Source of the DNA: Planctomycetota bacterium
GTDB taxonomy: Bacteria; Planctomycetota; Phycisphaerae; Phycisphaerales; SM1A02
Assembly (NCBI GenBank): GCA_022574595.1
Contig: JACZRS010000001.1
Span: 1-64,000, forward strand
Length of the DNA stretch: 64,000 nucleotides
Direction: 5' to 3'
Under the pieces are notes generated by a model, which was not told where the DNA came from, ran no database searches, and was given only the letters and a program-made list of their open reading frames with translations. Numbering within the stretch: position 1 is the stretch's first letter; every line of letters starts with the position of its first letter. Shown piece by piece: positions 50,847-60,501 of the stretch. A program made the position numbers and the translations under genes.

Positions 50847-52178
50847 ATGTCTATCAATCCTTTGCCGGTCTTCGAGGCCGACGCTGATCCTCGACATCGT
50901 TCTGCGATGACTGATGAAGAGATTTACGCAAAGCTCGAGCCACCCAAAACCGTTGTAGTGCGCTTCGGCATGATGAAGATGGTTGGCGAGTATCCAACGG
51001 ATGGCACAATCAAGCCCGGCTGCGGAACCAAGCTGGTAGTTAGAACACATCGCGGCATCGAACTCGCTGAGATGCTCACAACCACTTGCGAAAACTCTGG
51101 CTGCTCAAAGTCCGTGACGCGTCAAGAAATGCTCGATTACATCGAGAACTCAGGCGGGTCGGATTATCCATTTTTTACCGATGGCAAAATATTACGCATC
51201 GCAACCATTGAAGATCTAAATAAACACTCCGCAGCTCTTTCCAACACTAGTGATGCGGTTAAACAATGTAAGGCTTTGGTTGAAGAACTCGATCTATCTA
51301 TGAAGCTTGTAGAAGCAGAGCCGATCCTCGGCGGAGAGCAGATTACTTTCTACTTCATGTCCGAATCACGCGTGGACTTTCGTGAACTGGTCCGCAAATT
51401 AGCCAGCGAACACAAGACACGTATCGAAATGCGCCAAGTCGGGGCACGCGATGAAGCCAGGCTGGTCGCAGACTATGAGCGCTGCGGACAACATTGTTGC
51501 TGCAAGAGTTTTCTCAAAGTGCTCAAACCGGTGTCGATGCGATCCGCAAAATTACAAAATGTGCCGCTGGATCCCCTAAAGATTTCAGGGCGATGTGGGC
51601 GCTTGATGTGCTGCTTACGTTATGAAGATGCAACTTATCAGGAGCTAAAGAAAAATCTGCCCCCGCGTAATTCACGGGTTGGTACATACCGCGGTCCAGG
51701 CATTGTCGTAAATACAAAGTTGCTTGTACAGCTTGCACTGGTAAAGCTGGATCAATCGGATGAAGAAATCGCAGTTCCAATTGAGGAGTTAGTTGATCCG
51801 GAAAATTGTCCGCAGCCGGGAACTAAGGAATGGGATAAGGCTCAGCTGGCAGATCAAGCGCAACCCTCTATTGAAGAAGATCCGCTTCGTGGCTTGCCTC
51901 CTATTGAGGTAGCTGAGCGTACCGATGACAAGAAGCGCACCAAACGTAGGCGCGATAGAGGGCGTAGGAAAAAATCGCAGCAGCAAGATTCATATAGAGA
52001 AAAATCTATCCAAGCGGAAGATAGCCAGCAAACACAGGCCGATGCTACTGATTCATCTGAGAAACCTAAAAGAAAACGCAAAAGACGTAGACGCAAACGA
52101 AAACCAGGTGGCTCAGGTGCTGGCGGAAACTCTGGTGATAGCTCCGGAAATACTTCCGGGGGTACTTCCGGGGGTTGA
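50847..52178 (+). CDS. PSP1-domain (YaaT-like) protein with basic/Gly-Ser tail
   Basis: 443 residues. GAGG lies 8 bases before the ATG. The PSP1 core spans ~35-275: PKTVVVRFGMMKMVGEYPTD, HRGIELAEMLTTTCENSGC, DFRELVRKLASEHKTRIEMR and GARDEARLVADYERCGQHCC. The Cys-rich end is CGQHCCCKSFLKVL and SGRCGRLMCCLRYEDATYQE. These Cys bind metal or Fe-S in YaaT (part of the RicA/F/T complex in Bacillus). A KOW-like segment follows (RNSRVGTYRGPGIVVNT). From ~370 the tail is highly basic (KRRRDRGRRKKSQQQ, KRKRRRRKRKPGG), then Gly/Ser repeats, suggesting RNA binding. The partners RicA/RicF are not present here. Confidence 0.88.
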   Translation: MSINPLPVFEADADPRHRSAMTDEEIYAKLEPPKTVVVRFGMMKMVGEYPTDGTIKPGCGTKLVVRTHRGIELAEMLTTTCENSGCSKSVTRQEMLDYIENSGGSDYPFFTDGKILRIATIEDLNKHSAALSNTSDAVKQCKALVEELDLSMKLVEAEPILGGEQITFYFMSESRVDFRELVRKLASEHKTRIEMRQVGARDEARLVADYERCGQHCCCKSFLKVLKPVSMRSAKLQNVPLDPLKISGRCGRLMCCLRYEDATYQELKKNLPPRNSRVGTYRGPGIVVNTKLLVQLALVKLDQSDEEIAVPIEELVDPENCPQPGTKEWDKAQLADQAQPSIEEDPLRGLPPIEVAERTDDKKRTKRRRDRGRRKKSQQQDSYREKSIQAEDSQQTQADATDSSEKPKRKRKRRRRKRKPGGSGAGGNSGDSSGNTSGGTSGG

Positions 52179-52242
52179 TTTGAGTATCCATCAACATACA
52201 ACCCTGCATTTAACCGATGATTTGCATTGCCATAATTAAGAT

Positions 52243-53835
52243 ATGACTGACACTACTGCTATTCTCCATCAGCCCGAAGAAGGATCTGCGATCGAAACTC
52301 TTCAATCGCTGGTTGTTGCATTTGTTCTAGCCATGACATTTAGAGGATTCGTAACCGAAGGCTTTGTAATCCCAACGGGTTCCATGGCCCCAACGCTAAT
52401 GGGCCAACACTATCGAATGCACTCAAATCAGACAGGCCTAAACTACGCAACAGATGCCCATGATAATACTAAAACAGGCAAATACGATCCAATGCTGGGG
52501 CGACAAACACAACTAGCCCCAGCAGATAGAAACAACCCAATGCAAAGCATGGGTGATCGTATTCTTGTTGTTAAATGTATGTATCCCTTCTTTGAGCCTA
52601 AGCGCTTTGACGTTGTGGTTTTTAAGAACCCTACAAACCCCGATGGCGCAGATGAGAATTTCATCAAACGCTTAGTTGGCCTGCCTAACGAAAAACTCCT
52701 GTTAGTTGATGGCGATGTGTTTGCAGGCGAACCGGACGCTGATATTAACGATCTGGTTATTCAGCGAAAACCAGAGCATGTGCAGCGAGCGGTTTGGCAA
52801 CCGATTTATAACAGCGACTATGTTCCGATTAGACCTGAAGAATTAGATAGCAAGTACACAGCGCCTTGGTCTGGAGTGGGTTGGGAAACACAGGGCTTGC
52901 GAAGTTACCGGTGCGAAGCACCAACAGAAGATGCAGTACTTGAATGGAATGGTAAACCGCTAACTACTACTGACTGGACCGCATACGACATGATGCGCTA
53001 CAGAGGGCAAGCTATTATAAATGTTAGTGATCTAAGAGTTTCAGCTGCAATCACTGCCGATCAAGTTGGCTTGAAATCAACGCTCCAATTGACAACTCGT
53101 GGGCATCGATTTGAATTTATCCTTCAGCCCACAGATGCTGCTCGACAATACAAAGCTATTGTGCGTATGAGTCAGCTTGATAACCCAACATCGGCCACGG
53201 AAAAAGTACAAAACATAAAGCTCCCCGCGCCCAGCAAAGTTTTTAACGTTGAGTTTTGGCATGTAGACCAATCACTATCAATTTATGTCGATAATAAGCT
53301 TGTAGTCGGCCCGCTTGAATATGATTGGAGGCCAAAGTACCGCATGGAAAACTCATACGATGACGCTTATGAAAACATATTAAGACGGCTGCCGAGTATT
53401 CCACCAACAATTCCACAATTGCGCTGGCGTTTTAGCGGTTCACCTGTGACATTGCATCGAGTTCGGCTTGATCGTGATTTGTACTACCAACCAGATAAGA
53501 TTAAATCCAGCATCAAAAACTCAATAGCCCCAGAGTTTGCAAAATTAGTAGAACCTCGTACCTGGGCTTATGCTACACACCCGGACAAGCCTGCAATAAT
53601 CGGTCCCGATCAATTTTTAATGCTAGGTGACAACAGCGCCTTTTCGTCCGACTCGAGACTTTGGGGCGCGCCTCACAAGCTTGTTGCTGAACATATCGAT
53701 CCAAGCCCATTTCTGGTAAACCGCAAACTCTTGCTGGGTAAAGCCTGGGTTGTGTACTTCCCAGCTCCCTATCCACTAAGAGATGGTGGTCGCGGCGCTG
53801 TCCCTGATTTTGGTCGGCTTAGGTTTATTCGATAA
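52243..53835 (+). CDS. lepB: Signal peptidase I with large insert
   Basis: Removes signal peptides from exported proteins at the membrane. N-terminal membrane segment ~22-37 (LVVAFVLAMTFRGF), the Ser nucleophile in IPTGSMAPTL (Ser47) and the Lys general base in NFIKRLVGLPNE (Lys142). The closing box is FLMLGDNSAFSSDSRLWG near the C-terminus. 530 residues: about 280 residues between the Lys box and the closing box make a domain absent from E. coli LepB, including a lectin-like beta stretch (FNVEFWHVDQSLSIYVDNKL). This enlarged form I associate with planctomycetes. It can act on the many exported proteins of this window. Confidence 0.93.
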   Translation: MTDTTAILHQPEEGSAIETLQSLVVAFVLAMTFRGFVTEGFVIPTGSMAPTLMGQHYRMHSNQTGLNYATDAHDNTKTGKYDPMLGRQTQLAPADRNNPMQSMGDRILVVKCMYPFFEPKRFDVVVFKNPTNPDGADENFIKRLVGLPNEKLLLVDGDVFAGEPDADINDLVIQRKPEHVQRAVWQPIYNSDYVPIRPEELDSKYTAPWSGVGWETQGLRSYRCEAPTEDAVLEWNGKPLTTTDWTAYDMMRYRGQAIINVSDLRVSAAITADQVGLKSTLQLTTRGHRFEFILQPTDAARQYKAIVRMSQLDNPTSATEKVQNIKLPAPSKVFNVEFWHVDQSLSIYVDNKLVVGPLEYDWRPKYRMENSYDDAYENILRRLPSIPPTIPQLRWRFSGSPVTLHRVRLDRDLYYQPDKIKSSIKNSIAPEFAKLVEPRTWAYATHPDKPAIIGPDQFLMLGDNSAFSSDSRLWGAPHKLVAEHIDPSPFLVNRKLLLGKAWVVYFPAPYPLRDGGRGAVPDFGRLRFIR

Positions 53836-53847
53836 GAGCTTAATTCA

Positions 53848-55791
53848 CTAATCTTTCAATGCCAGCACAGCTTGTCTAAAATCACCACGCGCTCTTGCCA
53901 ATTGCTGCCGCACCGGGCTTATCACTGGCCGCTCTATTTCGAATATAGATGCGTACTGCTTCTCTCTTGCTGCTTCGTTCAACTGAGGTGTTTGTAAAAT
54001 AGCTTCTGCGATCGCATCAAGATTAATTACATCACTTATTGGCCCTAATGTATCGATTGCAGCTACTGGCCATTCAAACGTACGCTCAGGACCTCGCCAC
54101 TTCATTACAGTCAGTGTAAACAATCGATCAATTTGACAATTGCTTATGCATTTAAGCAAAGTTTTATCCTCAGCACTCGCGCCAAGGGATTTTGCCCAGA
54201 ACCAATTCTCCACATCCTTACGCGAAACAATAATTGCTGCAATATAACCAAACGGATCTTTCCTACCCATCATGTCTAACGCTTCTTCAATTAAGACACG
54301 ATGAACATCATCAAGGAATGCTTTTGTCAATGGCTTTTGGAGGATCGCTGAGGCTAAAGTAAATATCTTGTGTGATACCAATGCGCTTGCTATTGTTTTG
54401 TCTTTAGCGAGATGAGCAGACATACGCAGACAAATACTCAGTCGATCAAACGCTGCATCCGCTTCGCCCAATTCAAAGAGTCGATTAGCATCTGCAATTA
54501 ACAGATTCCCAAGCTCACGAAAGCCTGGCAAATAAGCAGGCAAAGTAACTATTTCATTTCTTATTGCTGCTGCAAAATCACAACGAGTCATTTGCGATGC
54601 TTCGCGCACAATTGAAATTAATGATTCCGCTTCAACAAATGTTTTTTCCATTTCTTCATCAATTGGCTTGTCCGCATCAATTGCTAATATTTCCCATTGA
54701 TCACGCTTTTCCTGTTCAATCTCTTTTAGCAAAATAATCGCGCGGAAGTACCAAACTACCGCATTGGCGCCTTGCTTAGGTTTTATTTTCCCTGTTATTA
54801 GTAATGCAAGTGCAGCTTTTCTTGCTGCTAGTTTTTGTTCAGCTAATTGCATTCCTTCAAAGAGTTTTCCATAGGCAGGAAAAAGTACAGTCGCGAGTTC
54901 AGCAAGCTCACTGCTTTCGATTTCTTTATTAATTTCATCTAGTGCTACCCTTGCAGCTTCTTTATTGGGATTCATAAAGGCTTCAACAACACGGTTAGTA
55001 ACTGAATCAGCGTAATCAAGTATTTCTGTGAATTCATCTGGCGTTATTGCAGCTAAGTCATCTCTGACTTGTGCATCAGAAGATAGCCACATCAAGTCAT
55101 CCGATTGGATCGCTTGGCCATCCTCTTGGCTGGCAAATTTATCTGCCAGCCATTCGTTCATGACTTCGCGTTCTGTCGTCATCGCTTCAACATAATCAAA
55201 TGGATCCTTATCACTAAAAGCATTGAGAGCTTCCATCATTGTTGCGCAATCAACTTCATCAAACGCTGCACTATCAAAACCGGTTTGGGCAATTGTGTCT
55301 GTAAAACTAAAGGTTGCGTTTCCAACAAGTGAACTGATTATCATTCGATCACTACTGTAGTGGCTACTCAATCGGTACATCGAGGCGAGCTGGGCAGCGG
55401 CAGTCGCTGAATCTCCATCCCGAATCCGTATAGTAATATCTGCCATAGCTAACATTGTGATGCCGCGCAATGGTTGCAAGTAAGGCAAACGCATTTCAAC
55501 GCCATCTTCATAAGGTAAATTAAAATCGCTGTGCTCTTGATTAGCGCCACGCCAGGTAAGTCGAAGGATAGGCTGAATTCTTGCAATCGCTAATCGCATC
55601 TCATCAGAGATGGGTGTAGTAGTATCCGCCCAATTCCAATTGTGAATTGAATCACGTAAATCCCGCGGCAAAGCATTGTAAGCTTTTATGGCTTTGCGAT
55701 ACCAAGTTGCACCGTTCTTTGAATCTTGTGCATCCGCAGATGTTGAATAAAACAAGGTAAATAGAATGAGTAGCTTAGCTATTGGGCGCAT
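53848..55791 (-). CDS. Exported two-half repeat protein, tandem paralogue 1
   Basis: 647 residues. Signal peptide ~1-21 (MRPIAKLLILFTLFYSTSAD). The mature protein is two related halves: GATWYRKAIKAYNALPRDLR in the first matches AVVWYFRAIILLKEIEQEKR in the second; DKDPFDYVEAMTTEREV matches RKDPFGYIAAIIVSRKDV; LVGNATFSF matches LVSHKIFTL. It looks all-helical, of a TPR/SEL1-like type. It is the last of three tandem paralogues; the first ~44 residues are identical to paralogue 2. I recognise no function. Confidence 0.82.
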   Translation of the reverse strand: MRPIAKLLILFTLFYSTSADAQDSKNGATWYRKAIKAYNALPRDLRDSIHNWNWADTTTPISDEMRLAIARIQPILRLTWRGANQEHSDFNLPYEDGVEMRLPYLQPLRGITMLAMADITIRIRDGDSATAAAQLASMYRLSSHYSSDRMIISSLVGNATFSFTDTIAQTGFDSAAFDEVDCATMMEALNAFSDKDPFDYVEAMTTEREVMNEWLADKFASQEDGQAIQSDDLMWLSSDAQVRDDLAAITPDEFTEILDYADSVTNRVVEAFMNPNKEAARVALDEINKEIESSELAELATVLFPAYGKLFEGMQLAEQKLAARKAALALLITGKIKPKQGANAVVWYFRAIILLKEIEQEKRDQWEILAIDADKPIDEEMEKTFVEAESLISIVREASQMTRCDFAAAIRNEIVTLPAYLPGFRELGNLLIADANRLFELGEADAAFDRLSICLRMSAHLAKDKTIASALVSHKIFTLASAILQKPLTKAFLDDVHRVLIEEALDMMGRKDPFGYIAAIIVSRKDVENWFWAKSLGASAEDKTLLKCISNCQIDRLFTLTVMKWRGPERTFEWPVAAIDTLGPISDVINLDAIAEAILQTPQLNEAAREKQYASIFEIERPVISPVRQQLARARGDFRQAVLALKD

Positions 55792-55819
55792 AGAGGTTTC
55801 CTCATGATTCTAAAGTACA

Positions 55820-57769
55820 CTAATCCTTTAGTGCCAGCACAGCTTTTCTAAAATCACCGCGCGCTCTGGCTAATCTTTCGCGTACAGGACTAATAACTGG
55901 CCGCTCTTTTTCTAGAATAGCTTTGTACTGCTTGGCTTTTGCTGCCTCAAATAGTTGAGGTACTTGTAAGACCGCCTCCGCCAGTGCATCGAGATCAAGC
56001 ACATCGCGTATTGGTTGAAGAGTGTCAAATTCTGCTTCAGGCCATTCATATTTGCGCCCATGCCCGCGCCACTTCATTACAATCATTGTGAACAAACGAT
56101 CGATATCACAATTGCGAACGCTTTCCTGCAAGGCTTTATTGGCACTTGCACTATGTGTGTTAAGCCAGAACCAATTCTCTGCATCCTTTCGAGCAGCAAT
56201 AATAGCTGTGATATATCCAAACGGATCCTTTCTACCCATAGTATTTAATGCTTCTTCTAACAAGACCTGATGCACATCATTAAGGAACGCTAGCGTTATT
56301 GGTTCTTGAAGTATCGTTGAGGCTAAAGTAAAAATTTTGTGCGATAGCAACGCACTTGCGATTGATTTATCTTTGGCAAGATGCGCTGACATACGCAAAC
56401 ATATATCAAGACGATCAAACGCTGCATCCGCTTCGCCTATTTCAAAGAGTCGATTAGCATCAGCAATCAGAAGGTTCGCCAACTCGCGAAAGCCTGGCAA
56501 ATAAGCAGGTATCGCCAATATTTCATTTCTTGTTACTGCCGCAAAATCACATCGCTTCATTTGCGTTGCTTCGCGCACAATTGAAATCATGGGTTCAGCA
56601 TCAGTTAATGTTTTGGTTATTTCTTCATCAAATATATTGTCCGATTCAGTAGCTAACATTTTCCATTGATCGCGTTTTTCCTGCTCGATATCCTTTAGCA
56701 TGGAAATTGCGCGGAAGTACCAGACCACCGCATTTGCGCCTTGCGTGGGTTCCATTTCTCCAGTAATTAATAAAGCAAGTGCAGCTTTTCGTGCTGCTAG
56801 TTTTTGCTCAGCATAGAGAATTTTTTCAAATAATCTATCAAAGGCTGGAAATATTCCCAAAGCAAGTACACCGTGTTCGCCGCCTTCGATTTCTTTCATA
56901 ATCTTATCGAGATTCGCTTTGCCGGCCTCTTCATTTGGATCCAAAAAGGCTGCCACAACACGGTTCATAACATTATCTATCTTGTCAAGTGATTCAGTGA
57001 ACTCATCCTGAGTTAGATTCACTATTTTTTCTCTCAGATCTCCATTAAAATCATTAGGTGAAATTGCCGATATTGCATTTGCAAGCATCGCTCCGCCATT
57101 TTCTTCAACCTCATACTTGCCTGTCATCCATTCGGTCATCATTTCCCCCTCCATAGCTATCGCTTCAACGAAATCAAATGGATCTTCTTCGCTGAACGCA
57201 TTGAGAGCTTCCAACATTATTGCGCTATCTTCTGCACTAAATGCAGCACTATCAAAGCCAGTTTGTGCAATTGTGTCTGTGAAGTGAAAGACTGCATAAC
57301 CCACAAGTGAACTTATCACCGTTTGATCATCACTGTAATGGCCGCTCACTCGGTATATCGAGGCTAGTTCAGCAGCAGCGGATGCCGAGTCACCATCACG
57401 AAGGCGTATGGTGACATCTGCCATTGCGAATCTTGTTATGCCTCGCATTGGTTGTAAGTGAGGCAATAGTAAATCAATGCCATCATCATAAGGCAGATTA
57501 AAGTCGCTGTACTGTTGATTAGAGCCTCGCCTGACCAGTCGCAGGATCGGCTGAATCTTAGCCATAGCCAAGCGCATCTCATCAGAGATGGGGGTAGTTG
57601 TATCCGCCCAATTCCAATTGTGAATTGAATCGACAAAGTCTCTTGGCAAAGCATTGTAAGCTTTTATGGCTTTGCGATACCAAGTTGCACCGTTCTTTGA
57701 ATCTTGTGCATCCGCAGATGTTGAATAAAACAAGGTAAATAGAATGAGTAGCTTAGCTATTGGGCGCAT
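55820..57769 (-). CDS. Exported two-half repeat protein, tandem paralogue 2
   Basis: 649 residues. Same architecture: signal peptide, half 1 (~27-340) and half 2 (~341-649). Half 2 starts NAVVWYFRAISMLKDIEQEK. The C-terminus RPVISPVRERLARARGDFRK is nearly that of paralogues 1 and 3. The 28-base spacers on both sides of this gene are almost identical, showing that the duplicated unit included the spacer. Differences from paralogue 1 lie mainly in the middle (for example EVEENGGAMLANAISAISPN). Function unknown. Confidence 0.82.
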   Translation of the reverse strand: MRPIAKLLILFTLFYSTSADAQDSKNGATWYRKAIKAYNALPRDFVDSIHNWNWADTTTPISDEMRLAMAKIQPILRLVRRGSNQQYSDFNLPYDDGIDLLLPHLQPMRGITRFAMADVTIRLRDGDSASAAAELASIYRVSGHYSDDQTVISSLVGYAVFHFTDTIAQTGFDSAAFSAEDSAIMLEALNAFSEEDPFDFVEAIAMEGEMMTEWMTGKYEVEENGGAMLANAISAISPNDFNGDLREKIVNLTQDEFTESLDKIDNVMNRVVAAFLDPNEEAGKANLDKIMKEIEGGEHGVLALGIFPAFDRLFEKILYAEQKLAARKAALALLITGEMEPTQGANAVVWYFRAISMLKDIEQEKRDQWKMLATESDNIFDEEITKTLTDAEPMISIVREATQMKRCDFAAVTRNEILAIPAYLPGFRELANLLIADANRLFEIGEADAAFDRLDICLRMSAHLAKDKSIASALLSHKIFTLASTILQEPITLAFLNDVHQVLLEEALNTMGRKDPFGYITAIIAARKDAENWFWLNTHSASANKALQESVRNCDIDRLFTMIVMKWRGHGRKYEWPEAEFDTLQPIRDVLDLDALAEAVLQVPQLFEAAKAKQYKAILEKERPVISPVRERLARARGDFRKAVLALKD

Positions 57770-57797
57770 AGGGGTTTCCTCATGATTCTAAAGTACA

Positions 57798-59744
57798 CTA
57801 ATCCTTTAGTGCTAACACAGCTTGCCTGAAATCACCGCGAGCTCTCGCCAATTGCTGCCGCACCGGGCTTATCACTGGCCGCTCTTTTTCTAAAACAGTT
57901 TTATACTGCTTTGCCTTTAGTGCTTCACGCAAAGCAGGTACATGCAATTCAATCTCACTTAATACTTCAAGCTTAAGAATATCGCTCACTGGTTCTAAAG
58001 TGTCCTCAGCAGCTTCTGGCCACTCTTTTGATTTAGGATAATACTCCCGTCTCATCAATGCTTTTATCGATAGCAAACGATTGATCTGACAATTTCGGAT
58101 GCTTTCACGTAAAGCTTCATCTTTAGCAATTGCGCCTTGCGTATTGAACCAAAACCAATCCACCATATTTTTACGCGTTGCGGTAACAGCTGCGATATAT
58201 CCAAACGGATCTTTTCTACCCATAAGGCTAAGCGCATCTTCTAACAAAACGCGATGCACATCATCAAGGAACGCTAGTGTTATAGGTTTTTGCAGAACCG
58301 CAGAGGCTAAAGTAAATATCTTGTGTGATAGCAGTGCGCTTGTAATTACTTTGTCCTTTGATAGATGCGCAGACATACGCAGACAAATATCAAGCCGATC
58401 AAACGCTTCATCCGCTTCGCCCAACTCAAATAGACGGTTGGCATCTGCGATTAATAGATTCGCTAATTCACGAAAGCCTGGCAAGTAAACTGGTATCGCG
58501 GGCTGATTGCTACTGTATATATATACAAAATCGCAGCGTTTCTTTTGTGATGCTTCGCGCACAATTGAAATTATGGATTGAGCTTCGGTTAAAGACTTTG
58601 TTATATCTTCATCAAAGAGTTTATCTGATTCAATAGCTAACACTTTCCATTGATCACGTTTCTCTTGCTCGATCTCTGGTAATAGTGCAATTGCGCGCAT
58701 GTACCAGACAACCGCATTCGCACCTTGCTCGGGTGTTACATTTCCAGTAATTAGTAAAGCCAGTGCAGCTTTTCGTGTGGCTAATTGTTGCTCAGCTATG
58801 TGCATTCTGTCGAAGATTTTGCCGTAGGCAGGAACTAGTACAGAAGCAAGTAAACCATGCTCGCCGTTTTCTATTTCATCACCGATTTTGTCTAGCGCTG
58901 CACGCCCAGCTTTTTCATCGGGATCCATGAAGGCTTCAACAACACGGTTCACGAGAGTGTCTACCTGCTCAAGTGATTCAGAAAACTCATCTTGAGTAAC
59001 CTTTGCTAGATCTTCTCTTACCTGTCCAATAGGTGTAAGCCAAGTCAAGTCTTTTGCAAGTAATGCCCCACCATCCTCTTGATCAGCATATTTATTCGTC
59101 AGCCATTCAGTCATGACTTCGCGTTCCATGATTATTGCTTCAACATAGTCAAATGGATCTTCATCACTGAATACGTTAAGCGCTTCCATCATTGTGGCGC
59201 TATCTTCTGCATTAAACGTAGCGTTATCAAAACCAACTTGTGCTACTGAATCGCTAAGGCTGAAGATAGCGTTCCCGACGAGAGAACTTATCAGTATTTG
59301 ATCGCTATTAAGGTGGCCACTCATTCGGTATATCGAGGCCAATTCCGCAGCTGCGTTTGCGGAATCCCCATCGCGCATCTTAATTACCACATCCGCCATG
59401 GCCATTTTGGTTATACCTCGCATTGAAGCTAAATGAGGTAAGAGCAAGTCAAAGCCTTCTTCATACGCCAATTCAAAATCGCTGTGCTGTTGTTTAGATC
59501 CACGCATTGTTAGCCGCAAGACCGGCTGCATCCTTGCTAACGCCAATCGCATCTCATCGGTAATTGGTTTATTTGGGTCTGACCAATCCCATTCAAAGAT
59601 TGAATCACGCAGATCCCGCGGCAAAGCTTCGTAAGCTTTGATGGCTTTACGATACCAAGTAGCAGCGTTTTTAGAACTTTGTGCCTGTGCAGAAGTAGTA
59701 ATTATCAAAGTAAAAAGGATGAAAAACCTGACTATTGGGCGCAT
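57798..59744 (-). CDS. Exported two-half repeat protein, tandem paralogue 3 (first in transcript)
   Basis: 648 residues. Signal peptide more diverged (MRPIVRFFILFTLIITTSAQ). Half 1: AATWYRKAIKAYEALPRDLR, PLLPHLASMRGITK-type block, DEDPFDYVEAIIMEREVMTE. Half 2: NAVVWYMRAIALLPEIEQEK, LPGFRELANLLIADANRLFE, GRKDPFGYIAAVTATRKNMV. The upstream side diverges from the nitroreductase-like gene 53 bases away, so the tandem is probably transcribed from there as one unit. It is the most diverged copy; function unknown. Confidence 0.82.
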   Translation of the reverse strand: MRPIVRFFILFTLIITTSAQAQSSKNAATWYRKAIKAYEALPRDLRDSIFEWDWSDPNKPITDEMRLALARMQPVLRLTMRGSKQQHSDFELAYEEGFDLLLPHLASMRGITKMAMADVVIKMRDGDSANAAAELASIYRMSGHLNSDQILISSLVGNAIFSLSDSVAQVGFDNATFNAEDSATMMEALNVFSDEDPFDYVEAIIMEREVMTEWLTNKYADQEDGGALLAKDLTWLTPIGQVREDLAKVTQDEFSESLEQVDTLVNRVVEAFMDPDEKAGRAALDKIGDEIENGEHGLLASVLVPAYGKIFDRMHIAEQQLATRKAALALLITGNVTPEQGANAVVWYMRAIALLPEIEQEKRDQWKVLAIESDKLFDEDITKSLTEAQSIISIVREASQKKRCDFVYIYSSNQPAIPVYLPGFRELANLLIADANRLFELGEADEAFDRLDICLRMSAHLSKDKVITSALLSHKIFTLASAVLQKPITLAFLDDVHRVLLEDALSLMGRKDPFGYIAAVTATRKNMVDWFWFNTQGAIAKDEALRESIRNCQINRLLSIKALMRREYYPKSKEWPEAAEDTLEPVSDILKLEVLSEIELHVPALREALKAKQYKTVLEKERPVISPVRQQLARARGDFRQAVLALKD

Positions 59745-59797
59745 GGGGTTTTCCTTTTATTCTCTAGTTATCAGCAATTAGCTATGGTACATAGATC

Positions 59798-60466
59798 ATG
59801 AGTGAAATCACATTTATCCCGCATCAGCAGTACGTTCCGGATAATGATCCGATCATTGCCAGTCAGCGGTTCTATGAAATTCTTTCTAAGCGTCGCTCAA
59901 TCCGCTTTTTTTCAGATAAGAAAGTGCCCCAGCAACTTATCGAAAACCTCATTCTCGCAGCAGGAACCGCTCCCAGCGGGGCAAATAAGCAGCCATGGCG
60001 CTTCGTGGCGGTCAAAGATCCAGCTATAAAAAAAGAAATACGCATAGCGGCGGAGGAAGAAGAACGCGAGTTTTATTTTCGCAAAGCCAACCAGCAGTGG
60101 CTGGAGGATCTAAAAGCCATCGGCACAGATGAACACAAACCTTTCCTGGAAATCGCCCCCTGGTTAATAGTGGTTTTCAAGATGATGAGGGATGATGCTG
60201 AATTTAATCCTTCCAATCAAGTGTACTACGTCAACGAATCAGTCGGCATAGCAACCGGTATGTTCCTGACCGCAGCGCACTTGGCGGGGCTTGCAACATT
60301 AACACATACTCCTAGTCCAATGAAATTCTTGACGCGAATACTAAATCGTCCGGATTACGAGAGGCCGTTTTTGCTTATTCCAGTTGGTTATCCTGCAGAG
60401 GATTGTGTGGTGCCGGATCTAACGCGCAAGAAGTTAGAGGAGATTATGGTTATTGATCGTGGGTGA
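59798..60466 (+). CDS. Nitroreductase-fold flavoprotein, iodotyrosine-deiodinase-like
   Basis: 222 residues. FMN phosphate-binding RRSIRFFSDKKVPQQLIENL, the AAGTAPSGANKQPWRFVAVK block, KPFLEIAPWLIVVFK, YYVNESVGIATGMFLTAAHL, LATLTHTPSPMKFLTRILN and PFLLIPVGYPAEDCVVPDL. The THTPSPM and YYVNESVG segments are those I associate with the iodotyrosine deiodinase branch of the family. The active-site lid equivalent (EEEEREFYFRKANQQWLEDL) is present. Reductive dehalogenation of a halogenated aromatic compound is plausible, but the substrate is not shown by sequence alone. Confidence 0.82.
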   Translation: MSEITFIPHQQYVPDNDPIIASQRFYEILSKRRSIRFFSDKKVPQQLIENLILAAGTAPSGANKQPWRFVAVKDPAIKKEIRIAAEEEEREFYFRKANQQWLEDLKAIGTDEHKPFLEIAPWLIVVFKMMRDDAEFNPSNQVYYVNESVGIATGMFLTAAHLAGLATLTHTPSPMKFLTRILNRPDYERPFLLIPVGYPAEDCVVPDLTRKKLEEIMVIDRG

Positions 60467-60501
60467 GAGGGATTGTTAGTAATTTGTATTTTGAACGGCA
60501 G

